This document shows positions 8,794-18,200 of a DNA stretch of 64,000 nucleotides, piece after piece. Made by a program: the position numbers and the translations under genes. Under the pieces are notes generated by a model. That model searched no databases, was not told the DNA's origin, and saw only the letters and a program-made list of their open reading frames with translations. This DNA is from Cellulomonas sp. NS3 (GTDB taxonomy: Bacteria; Actinomycetota; Actinomycetes; Actinomycetales; Cellulomonadaceae), in the NCBI RefSeq assembly GCF_024757985.1, contig NZ_CP103289.1, forward strand, positions 1,302,001-1,366,000, written 5' to 3'. The stretch's first letter is position 1. Every line of letters starts with the position of its first letter.

Positions 8794-9064
8794 AGGCGAC
8801 TCTTCACTCGTGTGGTGGCGAGCCGCACGAGTCCCTCCGGCGCTCGGGCCGGGTCAGGAGACGGGCATCGCCACGTGGTTGGCCGGCAGCCGATCGTGAA
8901 TGTCAGTTCGTGACGACGCGGCGCTCGCGAGCGGCGAGGGCGGTGGAGGCACGAGGCGGTCGAGACGACCGGGCAACCGATGTACGCGCTCGATGCTACC
9001 GGACGCCCGTCCGGGCGGCTGTGAGGCCGGTCACCCGGGAGCGTCGCGGCGCTAAGATCTCCGG

Positions 9065-9745
9065 ATGACCGAGACGCTTCCGACCGGCACGCACGCCGCC
9101 CAGAGCGCCGACACCCTCGAGCTCCTGGGCCTCGTCGCGCAGCTCGAGCTGGTCGCGTTCGCGCGCCTCGCGGCCGACGCCGCGCTCGCCCCGACGCTCG
9201 CGCAGCGCCTCCAGCTCACGCGCTTCGCGGCCACGAGCGTCGAGCGCCGGGACCGGGTCCTCGCGCGCGTCGCGGAGCTCGGCGGCGACCCGGAGGCGGT
9301 CCTCGGCTCGTTCGCGCACGTGCTCGACGACTTCGACGCCCGCACCGCCCCGAGCACGTGGTGGGAGCGGCTGCTCACCGCGTACGTCGGCTACGGCGTC
9401 GCGGACGACTTCTGCCGGCACGCCGCGGCGTCGCTCGACGAGGAGTCGCGCGCGCTCGTGCTCGACGTGCTGGGCGACGTCGGGCACACCGACCTCGCGG
9501 TCGCCGAGCTCGACGTGGCCCGCGCCGACGACGAGGTGCTGGTCTCGCGGCTCGCGCTGTGGGGCCGCCGGCTCGTGGGGGAGGCCCTCGGGGTCGTGCA
9601 GAACCTCCTCGCCACGCGTCCCGGGCTCGCCCGGCTCGCCTCCGCCGCCGACGGCGCGCAGGGCGGCGACGGCTCGGCCCGCCTCTTCGGCGAGCTCACC
9701 GCCCAGCACACGCGCCGGATGGGGCGCCTGGGCCTCACCGCCTGA
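9065..9745 (+). CDS. Ferritin-like fold protein (tRNA hydroxylase-like)
   Basis: 226 aa, mostly alpha-helical. Glu and His residues are spaced along the helices (ELVAFARLAAD, TSVERRDRVLARV, GDVGHTDLAVAELDVA, ELTAQHTRRMGRLG), consistent with a ferritin-like four-helix bundle related to MiaE-type hydroxylases. The canonical ExxH pairs are not all clear, so di-iron binding is uncertain. The position between the RhlE-type helicase and the DUF3107 gene matches the conserved actinobacterial order (Rv3210c in M. tuberculosis, from memory). It converges with the DUF3107 gene. Function is unknown; a redox or RNA-modification role is only suggested by fold. Confidence 0.75.
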   Translation: MTETLPTGTHAAQSADTLELLGLVAQLELVAFARLAADAALAPTLAQRLQLTRFAATSVERRDRVLARVAELGGDPEAVLGSFAHVLDDFDARTAPSTWWERLLTAYVGYGVADDFCRHAAASLDEESRALVLDVLGDVGHTDLAVAELDVARADDEVLVSRLALWGRRLVGEALGVVQNLLATRPGLARLASAADGAQGGDGSARLFGELTAQHTRRMGRLGLTA

Positions 9746-9791
9746 CGCTGCCTCGCCGCCTGACGCGCCGCACGGCCCCCGGACAGCACGG

Positions 9792-9822
9792 GACCCGGCG
9801 CGGTCCGCTGCCGCGCCGGGTC
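9792..9822. terminator. Hairpin between convergent genes
   Basis: Perfect 12-bp GC-rich stem GACCCGGCGCGG / CCGCGCCGGGTC with a 7-nt loop, between the stops of the ferritin-like (+) and DUF3107 (-) genes. There is no U-tract, which is common in high-GC actinobacteria. It could act in both directions. Confidence 0.65.
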
Positions 9823-9837
9823 GTCGTCCGTGCCGGG

Positions 9838-10062
9838 TCAGAGGTTGCCGAAGCCCACGCGACCCTTCGTCTCCGCGCCGATCTCGACGTAGCCGAGCGT
9901 CGCGACCGGGACGATGACGCGCCGGCCGCGGGTGTCGACGAGCTCGAGCACCGTCTTGCTCTCGAGCGCGGCAGCGACGGCTGCGGCGACCTGCTCCGCC
10001 GTCTGGTCGGACTCGACCACCAGCTCGCGCGGGAGGTTCTGCACGCCGATCGTGATGTCCAC
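9838..10062 (-). CDS. DUF3107 family small protein
   Basis: 74 aa from the GTG at 10062, preceded by GAGGAG nine bases upstream; this starts the protein at VDITIGVQNLPRELVVES, the family's usual N-terminus. The protein is compact: two beta-strands, a helix (TAEQVAAAVAAALES) and two more strands (VLELVDTRGRRVIVPVATLG) ending GYVEIG...GFGNL. The M. tuberculosis homologue (Rv3208A, TB9.4) is a small protein of unknown function beside a TetR gene, as here. It is downstream of the TetR gene on the same strand with about 100 bp between. Confidence 0.88.
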   Translation of the reverse strand: MDITIGVQNLPRELVVESDQTAEQVAAAVAAALESKTVLELVDTRGRRVIVPVATLGYVEIGAETKGRVGFGNL

Positions 10063-10160
10063 TGAAACCGTCTCCTCGCAGCTCTCCTCGTCCCGCACCG
10101 ACGAGCGCGGGACGTACGGCGCGCGCTCGTCGCGCGGACCGCTCCGTCATCCTAGGCAGA

Positions 10161-10775
10161 TCAGTCGTACTCGAAGTCCGGCCGGATGAGCCCGGCGACG
10201 CCGCCCCAGGCGAGCCGTCCGACCAGCTCCGCAGTCTCGTCGGCGGACGGCGCCCCCGCGACCCGGAGCCGGTGCGTCGCGGCGACCTGCGCCATCGCGG
10301 TGAGGGAGGTCGCGAGCATCGCGGTGCTCCCCGACGGCAGGCCGGTCACGTCCTCCAGGACGACGGCGATGCGCCGCGCGGCCTCCGTGGTGGCGTGCTC
10401 GACGCGCGTGCGGACGTCGGCGTCGTGCGTCACGTCGGACTCGAACAGCAGCGTCGAGGACTCCCCGGCGCCGTCGACGAACTCGACGTAGGCGCGCACG
10501 ATCGCCATGACGACGTCGCGCCCGTCGCCGGGCTGCACCGGACCGCGCTCGATCGGCTCGACGGCCGTCTCGATCGCGTCCACGAGGGCCTGGCCGCGCT
10601 GGTCGATCACGGCGAGGTAGAGGTCGAGCTTCGAGGGGAAGTGGCGGTACAGGACGGGCTTGCTGACCTCGGCGCGGTCCGCGATGTCGTCCATCGAGAC
10701 GTGGTGGAAGCCGTCGCCCGCGAACAGCTCCTGGGCGACGCGGAGCACCTGCGCGCGCCGCGCCTGCTTCGCCAT
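10161..10775 (-). CDS. TetR family transcriptional regulator
   Basis: 204 aa from the ATG at 10775, with GAGGAG seven bases upstream; in-frame codons further 5' give a Pro/Arg-rich extension with no family resemblance. The N-terminal TetR DNA-binding domain is clear (about residues 8-54: VLRVAQELFAGDGFHHVSMD, ADRAEVSKPVLYRHFPSKLD). The rest is a helical ligand and dimer domain. It is divergent from the DUF3152 peptidase and upstream of DUF3107, matching the Rv3207c-Rv3208-Rv3208A order recalled from M. tuberculosis. The ligand and regulon are unknown. Confidence 0.93.
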   Translation of the reverse strand: MAKQARRAQVLRVAQELFAGDGFHHVSMDDIADRAEVSKPVLYRHFPSKLDLYLAVIDQRGQALVDAIETAVEPIERGPVQPGDGRDVVMAIVRAYVEFVDGAGESSTLLFESDVTHDADVRTRVEHATTEAARRIAVVLEDVTGLPSGSTAMLATSLTAMAQVAATHRLRVAGAPSADETAELVGRLAWGGVAGLIRPDFEYD

Positions 10776-10861
10776 GCGCGGGCTCCTCGCGCGTCCCGCC
10801 CCCACCTCGCTCACCCGGCGATGGTAGCCACGGCACGTGTCCGGGATGCGACGATATTCGG

Positions 10862-11842
10862 ATGTCGGCCCCCCTCCCGTCCCCCGGACGGTCCAGCGCG
10901 GGGCCCGACGCGTCCTCGATCGGGCGGCCGGGGAGGCGCAGACGGGCACGCCTCGTGGCGCTCGCCGTCGTGGTCGCGTCGTTCTGCGCAGGCGGTGCGA
11001 CGGCGGTCGGGGCGCTGCCCGGCTCGGCCGCGCGGGGCGCCGTCGTGCAGGCGTGGGGCTCCGTCACCGGGACGCGCGGCGACGACCGGGCGACGCGCGA
11101 CGAGGTCCGGCCGACCGCGACGCCGACCCCGGAGCTCGTCGGCGAGCTCGACTCGCTCCCCGAGGAGCCCGTCGGCACCGACGCGACCGAGGTGTCCGAC
11201 CAGGTGCTCGTCCCGCAGCTCGGCGGCGGGTCCACGAGCCTCGAGCGCGGGGGCGGGCCGACCGCGTCCGACCTCGCCGCCGGGCTGCTCTCGCTCGACG
11301 TCCCGCGCTCGGCGTCGGGCGACCTCGCGGTGGTCCCGGGGTCCCAGGCGGCCCCGTCGCCCGCGGCCGGCACGGCACCTGCGGTGCGGACCGTGCGCGT
11401 CGAGGTCGAGGAGGGTCTCGACGTCGACGCCGGGCTCTTCGCGTACACGGTCATGGCGACGCTCAACGACCCGCGCGGCTGGGGCGCCGACGGGTCGATG
11501 GTGTTCGCGCGCACCGACGGCGACGCCGAGCTCCGCGTCGTCCTCGCGTCCCCGGCGCTCGTCGACCGGATGTGCGCGCCGCTCGAGACCGTCGGCAAGG
11601 TGTCCTGCGGGATCAAGGGCAGCGCGGTGCTCAACTACCTCCGCTGGGTGGACGGCTCGAGCTCGTGGGACGGGGACAAGGTCGCGTACCGGCACTACCT
11701 CGTGAACCACGAGGTGGGGCACATCCTCGGCCACCGGCACGAGTACTGCGGCGGTCCCGGGCAGGTCGCCCCGCTCATGCAGCAGCAGACCGGCCCCATG
11801 GCGCCGTGCACCCCCAACCCCTGGCCGTTCCCGGGTTCCTGA
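10862..11842 (+). CDS. DUF3152 membrane-anchored metzincin-like peptidase
   Basis: 326 aa. A basic N-terminus (GRPGRRRRARLVAL) leads into one membrane or signal segment (about residues 29-52), then a Pro/Thr/Gly-rich linker and a globular domain from about 175 to the end. The complete zinc motif HExxHxxGxxH is at H283, E284, H287, G290 and H293 (HEVGHILGHRH), followed by EYCGG and a methionine-containing turn (APLMQQQTG) like the Met-turn of metzincins. It is probably an exported zinc protease or a related cell-wall enzyme; DUF3152 proteins have no well-defined substrate. The gene is divergent from the TetR gene and 63 bp upstream of adnA. Confidence 0.85.
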   Translation: MSAPLPSPGRSSAGPDASSIGRPGRRRRARLVALAVVVASFCAGGATAVGALPGSAARGAVVQAWGSVTGTRGDDRATRDEVRPTATPTPELVGELDSLPEEPVGTDATEVSDQVLVPQLGGGSTSLERGGGPTASDLAAGLLSLDVPRSASGDLAVVPGSQAAPSPAAGTAPAVRTVRVEVEEGLDVDAGLFAYTVMATLNDPRGWGADGSMVFARTDGDAELRVVLASPALVDRMCAPLETVGKVSCGIKGSAVLNYLRWVDGSSSWDGDKVAYRHYLVNHEVGHILGHRHEYCGGPGQVAPLMQQQTGPMAPCTPNPWPFPGS

Positions 11843-11905
11843 GGGTGCGCGGACGCCTCGCGTGGGCGCCGCGGGACTGTCGGTGGCGTGTGGTGTGATC
11901 TGCCC

Positions 11906-14900
11906 GTGAACCCCCGACCGTCGCGCGCCACGCCCCTGCGGCTCGTGCGTCCGGCGATCGTCGAGCAGCACGGCGCGGTGCTCACGCGCGGCGCTGCCGG
12001 CGGCCCCGGTGCGGCCGGGGTGCTCGCGCCCGGCGGCGGGCTCGCGCTCGACCCGCAGCAGCGCGAGGTCGTCGAGCGCGTCGCCGCCGGCACCGACCGG
12101 GCGCTGCTGGTGCTCGGCGCGCCCGGGAGCGGCAAGACGAGCGTCGTGGTCGAGGCGGTGGTCGCCGCGCTCGCGGACGGCGAGCTCGCACCCGAGGACG
12201 TGCTGGTCGTGGCGGCGAGCAGGCGCGCCGCCGCCGAGCTCCGCGACCGCCTCTCCGCCCGGCTGCAGCGGACGTCCGGGCAGGCCATGGTCCGCACGGC
12301 CGCCTCGGCGGCGTTCGCGGTGCTCCGGGCGCGCGCCTCGCTGCTCGGCGCGCCGCCGCCGACCCTGATCTCCGGCCCCGAGCAGGACATGCTGCTCAGC
12401 GAGCTGCTCGCCGGGCACGCGGAGGGTGACGGCGTCCCGCTCGACTGGCCGGCGTCGGTCCCGCCCGAGGCGCTCGGCCTGCGCGCGTTCCGCGACGAGC
12501 TGCGCGACCTCCTGATGCGGGCCGCGGAGCGCGGGCTCGCGCCGGTCGACCTCGCCGAGCTCGGGGAGCGCCACGCACGCCCCGCGTGGGTCGCAGCCGC
12601 CGCCGTCTACCAGGAGTACCTCGACGTCACGCTGCTGCGGACTGCGACGCCGGACCTCGGCTCGCGCTACGACCCCGCGGTCGTCGTCGAGGAGGCCGCC
12701 GAGGCGCTGCTCGCGTGGGACGACGAGGTCGCCGCGGCACCGCGTCCGGGCTGGCGCCTCGTCGTCGTCGACGACCACCACGAGAGCACGGCCGCGACGG
12801 CCCGGCTGCTGCGCGTGCTCGCGGACGGCGGCGCGCGGCTCGCGCTGTTCGCCGACCCCGACAGCGCGGTGCAGACGTTCCGCGGCGCGAGCCCCGCGCT
12901 CGTCGCGCGCGCGACGGTCGAGGGCGACGGCCCCGGGGAGCTCGGCGCGCAGCGGCTCGTGCTCCGGACGGTGTGGCGGCACGGCGCGCGCCTGCGCGAG
13001 GTGGCGTCCGGTGTCGCGGCCCGGGTCGGGGCGCAGGGGGCCGTCGTGCACCGCAGGGCCGCGGCGCGCGACGGCACACCGGGGAACGTGCGCGTCGCGA
13101 TCCTGCCCAGCACCGCGCAGGAGGCCGCGTACGTCGCGCACGCGCTGCGGTTCGCGCACCTCGAGCACGGCACGCCGTGGGAGCGCATGGCGGTCGTGGC
13201 CCGTTCGGGTGCGCAGGTCACGGCGCTGCGCCGGGCCCTCGCGAGCGCGAGCGTGCCGGTCGCGGTGCTGGGCAGCGACGTCCCCCTGCGCGAGGAGCCC
13301 GCGGTCCGCCCGCTGCTCGACGCCGTGCGCTGCGTGCTCCCCGACGGGACGGTCGGGGCCGCGGAGCTCGACGCGGAGACCGCCGCGCGGCTGCTGTGCT
13401 CCCCGCTCGGCGGGCTCGACACCGTGGGGCTGCGCCGCGTGCGCCGCGCGCTGCGCGCCGAGGAGCTCGCGGGCGGGGGAGGCCGGGGCAGCGACGCCCT
13501 GCTCGTCGAGGCGCTCACCGAGCCGGGCCGCACCGCGGGGCTGCCGCCCGGCGTGCGCCGGCACGTCGAGCGGCTCGCGCGGGTCCTCGCGACGGGCCGC
13601 ACGGCCGCGCTCGCCCCGACCGCCGACCCGCAGACCGTGCTGTGGGCGCTGTGGGACGCCGCCGGGCTCGCCGAGCCGTGGCGGCGCGCGTCGCTCGCGG
13701 GCGGGGCCGCCGGTGCGCGCGCCGACCGGGACCTCGACGCGGTGCTCGCGCTCTTCCGCGCTGCGGAGACGTTCGTCGACCGGATGCCGCAGGCGCCCGC
13801 GGGCGCGTTCGTGGACTGGGTGCTCGGCCAGGACCTGCCCGCCGACACGATCGCGGCCCGTGCCGACCGGGACGCCGTCGCCGTGCTCACGCCCGCCGGT
13901 GCGGCCGGGCGCGAGTGGGACGTCGTCGTGGTCGCGGGCGTCCAGGAGGGCGTGTGGCCCGACCTGCGGCTGCGGGACTCGCTGCTCGGCGCCCAGACGC
14001 TCGTCGAGCTGCTCGCGGGGCGCGAGCCCGACGCCGGGCAGCTCGGCGCCGGAGCCCGGGCAGCCGTGCTCTCCGACGAGCTCCGGTCCTTCCAGGTGGC
14101 TGTGTCCCGGGCGCGCGAGCGGCTGCTGGTGACCGCGGTCGCGGACACCGACGCCCAGCCCTCGCCGTTCCTCGAGCTCGTCGACCCGTGCGACGACGAC
14201 GTCGACCCCCGCAAGGTCACCACGCCGTCGCCGCTCGACCTGCGCGGCCTCGTCGCCCAGGTGCGCTCGCGGCTCGAGTCCAGCGTGCTGCGCGGGCGGC
14301 CCGACCCGGCGGCCGCCGCGATGCTCGCCCGGCTCGCCCGGGCGGGCGTCGAGGGGGCGGACCCCGACGAGTGGCACGGCCTCGCGGAGCCGTCGAGCGA
14401 CGGGCCGCTCTGGCCCGAGGGCGAGAAGGTCACGGTCTCGCCCTCCAAGATCGAGACCGCCGCGACGTGCGCGCTGCGGTGGGCGCTCGAGGCGGCGGGC
14501 GGCACGGCGGCCGAGAGCTCGGGGCAGTCGCTCGGCACGCTCGTGCACGCGATCGCCCAGACGTACCCGACCGGCACGCACGACGAGCTGCTCGCCGAGC
14601 TCGACCGGCGCTGGCCCGAGCTCGGCCTGCCCGACGGGTGGCCGACGACGGTGCAGCGCCGCCGCGCCGAGTCGATGGTGCGCCGCCTCGCGCAGTACGT
14701 GCGCAGCGCCGGGGAGCCGCTGCTCGTCGAGGCGCCGTTCACGCTCGAGCTCGACCGTGCCGTGGTGCGCGGGTCGATCGACCGGATCGAGCGCGCGCGG
14801 CCGACGGGCGAGCCGGACGAGGGTGCCGAGCGCGTGACCGTGAGCGACCTCAAGACCGGGCGCACCGCCCCGACCGCCGCGCAGGCGCTCGAGAACCCGC

Positions 14901-15205
14901 AGCTCGGCGCCTACCAGCTCGCGGTCGACGCGGGTGCCGTCGAGGGGCTCCCGCCCGGGACCCGCAGCGCCGGCGCGCAGCTCGTCTTCGTCTCGGACGT
15001 CAACAGGAGCGCCGCCGCGCTGCGGAGCCAGGCGCCGCTCGAGGACGACGGGGACGGCACGAGCTGGGCGCGGCGCCGGATCGAGGAGGTCGCGGGCCAC
15101 ATGTCGGCGGCGACGTTCGCGGCGACCGAGAACGACCTGTGCTCGCGCTGCCCGGTGCGGCGCAGCTGCCCGGCCCGCGACGAGGGCGCGCAGGTGGTCG
15201 AGTGA
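11906..15205 (+). CDS. adnA: AdnA subunit of AdnAB helicase-nuclease
   Basis: 1099 aa from a GTG start. AdnAB resects double-strand breaks for homologous recombination in actinobacteria, in place of RecBCD or AddAB. The N-terminal UvrD/Rep-like motor has an intact Walker A (GAPGSGKTS, about residue 72), but motif II reads VVVDDHHEST where DExQ is usual, so this motor may be weak. The C-terminal RecB-type nuclease (from about 850) has GSIDRIE, SDLKTGRT and QLGAYQLAV, plus one upstream cysteine (TCALRW) and CSRCPVRRSC: four cysteines as in the Fe-S clusters of AddB/AdnA nucleases. The stop overlaps the adnB start (GTGA), consistent with equal production of the two subunits. Confidence 0.93.
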   Translation: MNPRPSRATPLRLVRPAIVEQHGAVLTRGAAGGPGAAGVLAPGGGLALDPQQREVVERVAAGTDRALLVLGAPGSGKTSVVVEAVVAALADGELAPEDVLVVAASRRAAAELRDRLSARLQRTSGQAMVRTAASAAFAVLRARASLLGAPPPTLISGPEQDMLLSELLAGHAEGDGVPLDWPASVPPEALGLRAFRDELRDLLMRAAERGLAPVDLAELGERHARPAWVAAAAVYQEYLDVTLLRTATPDLGSRYDPAVVVEEAAEALLAWDDEVAAAPRPGWRLVVVDDHHESTAATARLLRVLADGGARLALFADPDSAVQTFRGASPALVARATVEGDGPGELGAQRLVLRTVWRHGARLREVASGVAARVGAQGAVVHRRAAARDGTPGNVRVAILPSTAQEAAYVAHALRFAHLEHGTPWERMAVVARSGAQVTALRRALASASVPVAVLGSDVPLREEPAVRPLLDAVRCVLPDGTVGAAELDAETAARLLCSPLGGLDTVGLRRVRRALRAEELAGGGGRGSDALLVEALTEPGRTAGLPPGVRRHVERLARVLATGRTAALAPTADPQTVLWALWDAAGLAEPWRRASLAGGAAGARADRDLDAVLALFRAAETFVDRMPQAPAGAFVDWVLGQDLPADTIAARADRDAVAVLTPAGAAGREWDVVVVAGVQEGVWPDLRLRDSLLGAQTLVELLAGREPDAGQLGAGARAAVLSDELRSFQVAVSRARERLLVTAVADTDAQPSPFLELVDPCDDDVDPRKVTTPSPLDLRGLVAQVRSRLESSVLRGRPDPAAAAMLARLARAGVEGADPDEWHGLAEPSSDGPLWPEGEKVTVSPSKIETAATCALRWALEAAGGTAAESSGQSLGTLVHAIAQTYPTGTHDELLAELDRRWPELGLPDGWPTTVQRRRAESMVRRLAQYVRSAGEPLLVEAPFTLELDRAVVRGSIDRIERARPTGEPDEGAERVTVSDLKTGRTAPTAAQALENPQLGAYQLAVDAGAVEGLPPGTRSAGAQLVFVSDVNRSAAALRSQAPLEDDGDGTSWARRRIEEVAGHMSAATFAATENDLCSRCPVRRSCPARDEGAQVVE

Positions 15206-18200
15206 ACCCGTACGACGACGCGGCGCCCGCCGCCCGGCGGCCCGTGCTCTCGGCCCCCCGGATCGCGGAGCTGCTCGAGCGTCCCTCGCCGACGCCCGAG
15301 CAGGTCGAGGTCATCGAGTCGCCGCTGCGACCGTCCCTCGTCGTCGCCGGCGCCGGGTCCGGCAAGACCGAGACGATGGCGGCGCGGGTCGTGTGGCTGC
15401 TCGCGAACGGGCTCGCCGCGCCCGAGCAGGTGCTCGGGCTGACGTTCACGCGCAAGGCCGCGGGCGAGCTCGGCGACCGCGTGCGCCAGCGGCTGCGGCA
15501 CCTCGCCCGCGCGGCGACCGCCCAGGGGCTCGTGCTGCCCGGCCTCCCGCTCGCCGCGGCGGGCCTCGACCCGGGGCTGCTCGACCTCGCACGCCCGACG
15601 ATCGCGACCTACAACGCCTACGCGGCGTCGCTCGTGACCGACCACGCGATGCGCCTCGGGGTCGAGCCGACCTCCCGGCTGCTCGGCGAGGCCGCGCAGT
15701 GGCAGCTCGCGAGCCAGGTCGTCGAGTCCTGGACCGGGGACCTCGACACCGAGGCCGCCGTCTCGACGGTCGTCGAGGCTCTGCTCGAGCTCTCGGGCGC
15801 GCTCGACGAGCACCTCCTGACGCCCGACGAGGCACGCGCCGGCATCGAGGGGATTATCGAGGCGATCGAGGCGACGCCTCCGGGCACCCCGCCGCGCGCG
15901 CCGTACGCGCCGATCACGAAGCTGCTCGGGCTGCTCGGCGAGCGCACGCGCCTGCTCGAGCTCGTCGCCGACTACCGCGCCCGCAAGCGCGCCGCCGACG
16001 CGCTCGACTTCGGCGACCAGGTCGCGCTCGCGGCGCGGCTCGCACGCGAGGTTCCCGAGGTGGGGTCGGGGGAGCGCGCCCGGTACCGCGTCGTGCTGCT
16101 CGACGAGTACCAGGACACGTCCTACGCGCAGCTCGCGCTGCTCGGGGCGCTGTTCGGCGACGGGCACCCGGTCACCGCCGTCGGCGACCCGCACCAGTCG
16201 ATCTACGGCTGGCGCGGGGCCAGCGCGGGCGGCCTCGAGCGCTTCCCGTCGACGTTCCCCGTCGTCGAGCTCGACGAGGACGGCGCGACGCGACGCCCGG
16301 CGGACGTGCACCTGCTCTCGACGTCGTGGCGCAACGACGAGGCGATCCTCGAGGCCGCGAACCACGTGGCGCTGCCGCTGCGGCGGGCGAGCACCCGCGT
16401 CGAGGTCCCCGAGCTCGCCGCCCGGCCCGGCGCAGGGCCGGGGCTCGTCCAGGCCCACGTCGCCGCGACCCTCGAGGAGGAGGCCGCGGCCGTCGCCCGG
16501 TTCGTCGCCGAGCGCTGGCGCCCCGCCGGGCCGGGGATCGCGCGGGTCACCGCCGCGGTGCTGTGCCGCAAGCGCGCGCAGTTCACGGTGCTGCGGCGGG
16601 CGCTGCGCGACGCGGGGCTGCCCGTCGAGGTCGTGGGGCTCGGGGGCCTGCTCGCGACCCCCGAGGTCGTCGACCTCGTGGCGATGCTCCAGGCGGCGCA
16701 CGACCCGTCCCGCGGCGACGCGCTGATGCGCCTCCTCACGGGCGCACGGACGCGGCTCGGGGCGGCCGACCTGCACGCCCTCGCGGCCTGGTCGGCGGAG
16801 CTCGCCGCGGGGCTCGGGCACGCGCGCCGGGCCGCGGAGCGGCGGGCCGACGAGCGCGACGGGACCGAGACGGACCCCGCGGGTGCCGCACCGCCGGTCC
16901 TCGCCGGCGCGGCGTCGGGCGTCGCCGGCTCGGGGGCGGCCGGTCCGACGTCGGACGTCGTCGGCGGGGCGTCCGACGCAGCGGGCGCCCCGTCGGGCGC
17001 GCCCGGCGCAGGGTCGGACGCCGCCGGCCGGGAGCCGGTCGCGGCCGACGTCGTCGACGAGCGCAGCATCGTGGACGCGATCGACGAGCTGCCGCCCCCC
17101 GGCTGGCGCAGCCGCACCGGGCGCACGCTGAGCGACACCGCCCGCGCGCGCCTGACCGACCTCGCGCAGCTCCTGCGCGTGCTGCGCTCGCACACGTACC
17201 TCTCCCTCCCGGAGCTCGTGGGCGAGGCGGAGCGTCTGCTCGGCCTCGACATCGAGGTCGCCGCCCGCGCCGGGGTCTCGGCGGGCCGGGCCCGCGCGCA
17301 CCTCGACGCGTTCCGGGACGTCGCGGTGCAGTTCTCCGACGGAGCGGACAGCCCCACGCTGGGCGCGTTCCTCGCCTGGCTCGCGGCGGCCGACACGCGC
17401 GAGCGCGGGCTCGACATGCCCGTCGCCGAGCCGGACCCGGACGCCGTGCAGATCGTCACGATCCACGCCGCCAAGGGCCTCGAGTGGGACGTCGTCGCGG
17501 TCGCCGGGATGGTCGACGGCGGGCTACCCGCGATCCGCACGTCCGGCAAGGACGGCCCGACGGACAAGGCGTGGCTCAGCGGGCTCGGCACGCTGCCGTA
17601 CCCGCTGCGCGGCGACCGGCACGACCTGCCGCAGTTCGCCTACGCCGGTGCGGCCGACCCCAAGGACCTCGAGGAGCGCCGCCGTCGGTTCGTCGAGGAC
17701 GCCGGTCAGCACGCGGTCGCCGAGGAGCGTCGCCTCGCGTACGTCGCGCTCACGCGGGCCCGGTCGGCCCTGCTGCTCACGGGCGCCTGGTGGGGCGAGG
17801 CGTCGCAGCCCCGGCCGCCGTCGCTGTTCCTCACCGAGCTCGCCGAGGCGGGCCTCGTCGACCCCGAGGCGTGGGCCGAGGAGCCGGAGGACGGTGCGAC
17901 GAGCCCGCGCGGCGGGGACGACGTGGCCCCGGTCTGGCCGGCCGACCCGTTCACCGGTCCGGGCGGGCGGTCGTCGGGCACACGTCGGGCCGCGGTCGAG
18001 GGCTCGGCCCGGGCGGTGCGCGAGGCGATGGCGGCGGCCTCGTCGGGCGCCGGGACCACCGGTGCGCGCTCCGGCGACGCGGTCCACGCCGGCGCCGGCT
18101 CCACCGCCTCCGCCCTCACGGCGGACGGCTTCCCCGAGGGGGACGGCCCGGCGCGCGACGCCGCCGTGCCCACGCCGTGGGACCGCACCGCCGACCTCCT

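Noticed and set aside
10811-15100. 1429-codon minus-strand open frame opposite adnA and neighbouring genes
   Set aside because: High-GC antisense artefact: no protein motif, Arg/Gly/Asp-rich, and it spans several real genes on the other strand.
12586-15201. The adnB frame stays open far upstream into adnA, which could suggest a much longer AdnB
   Set aside because: The upstream part is Arg/Ala-rich with no helicase motifs, and a GTGA overlap gives a natural AdnB start at 15202.
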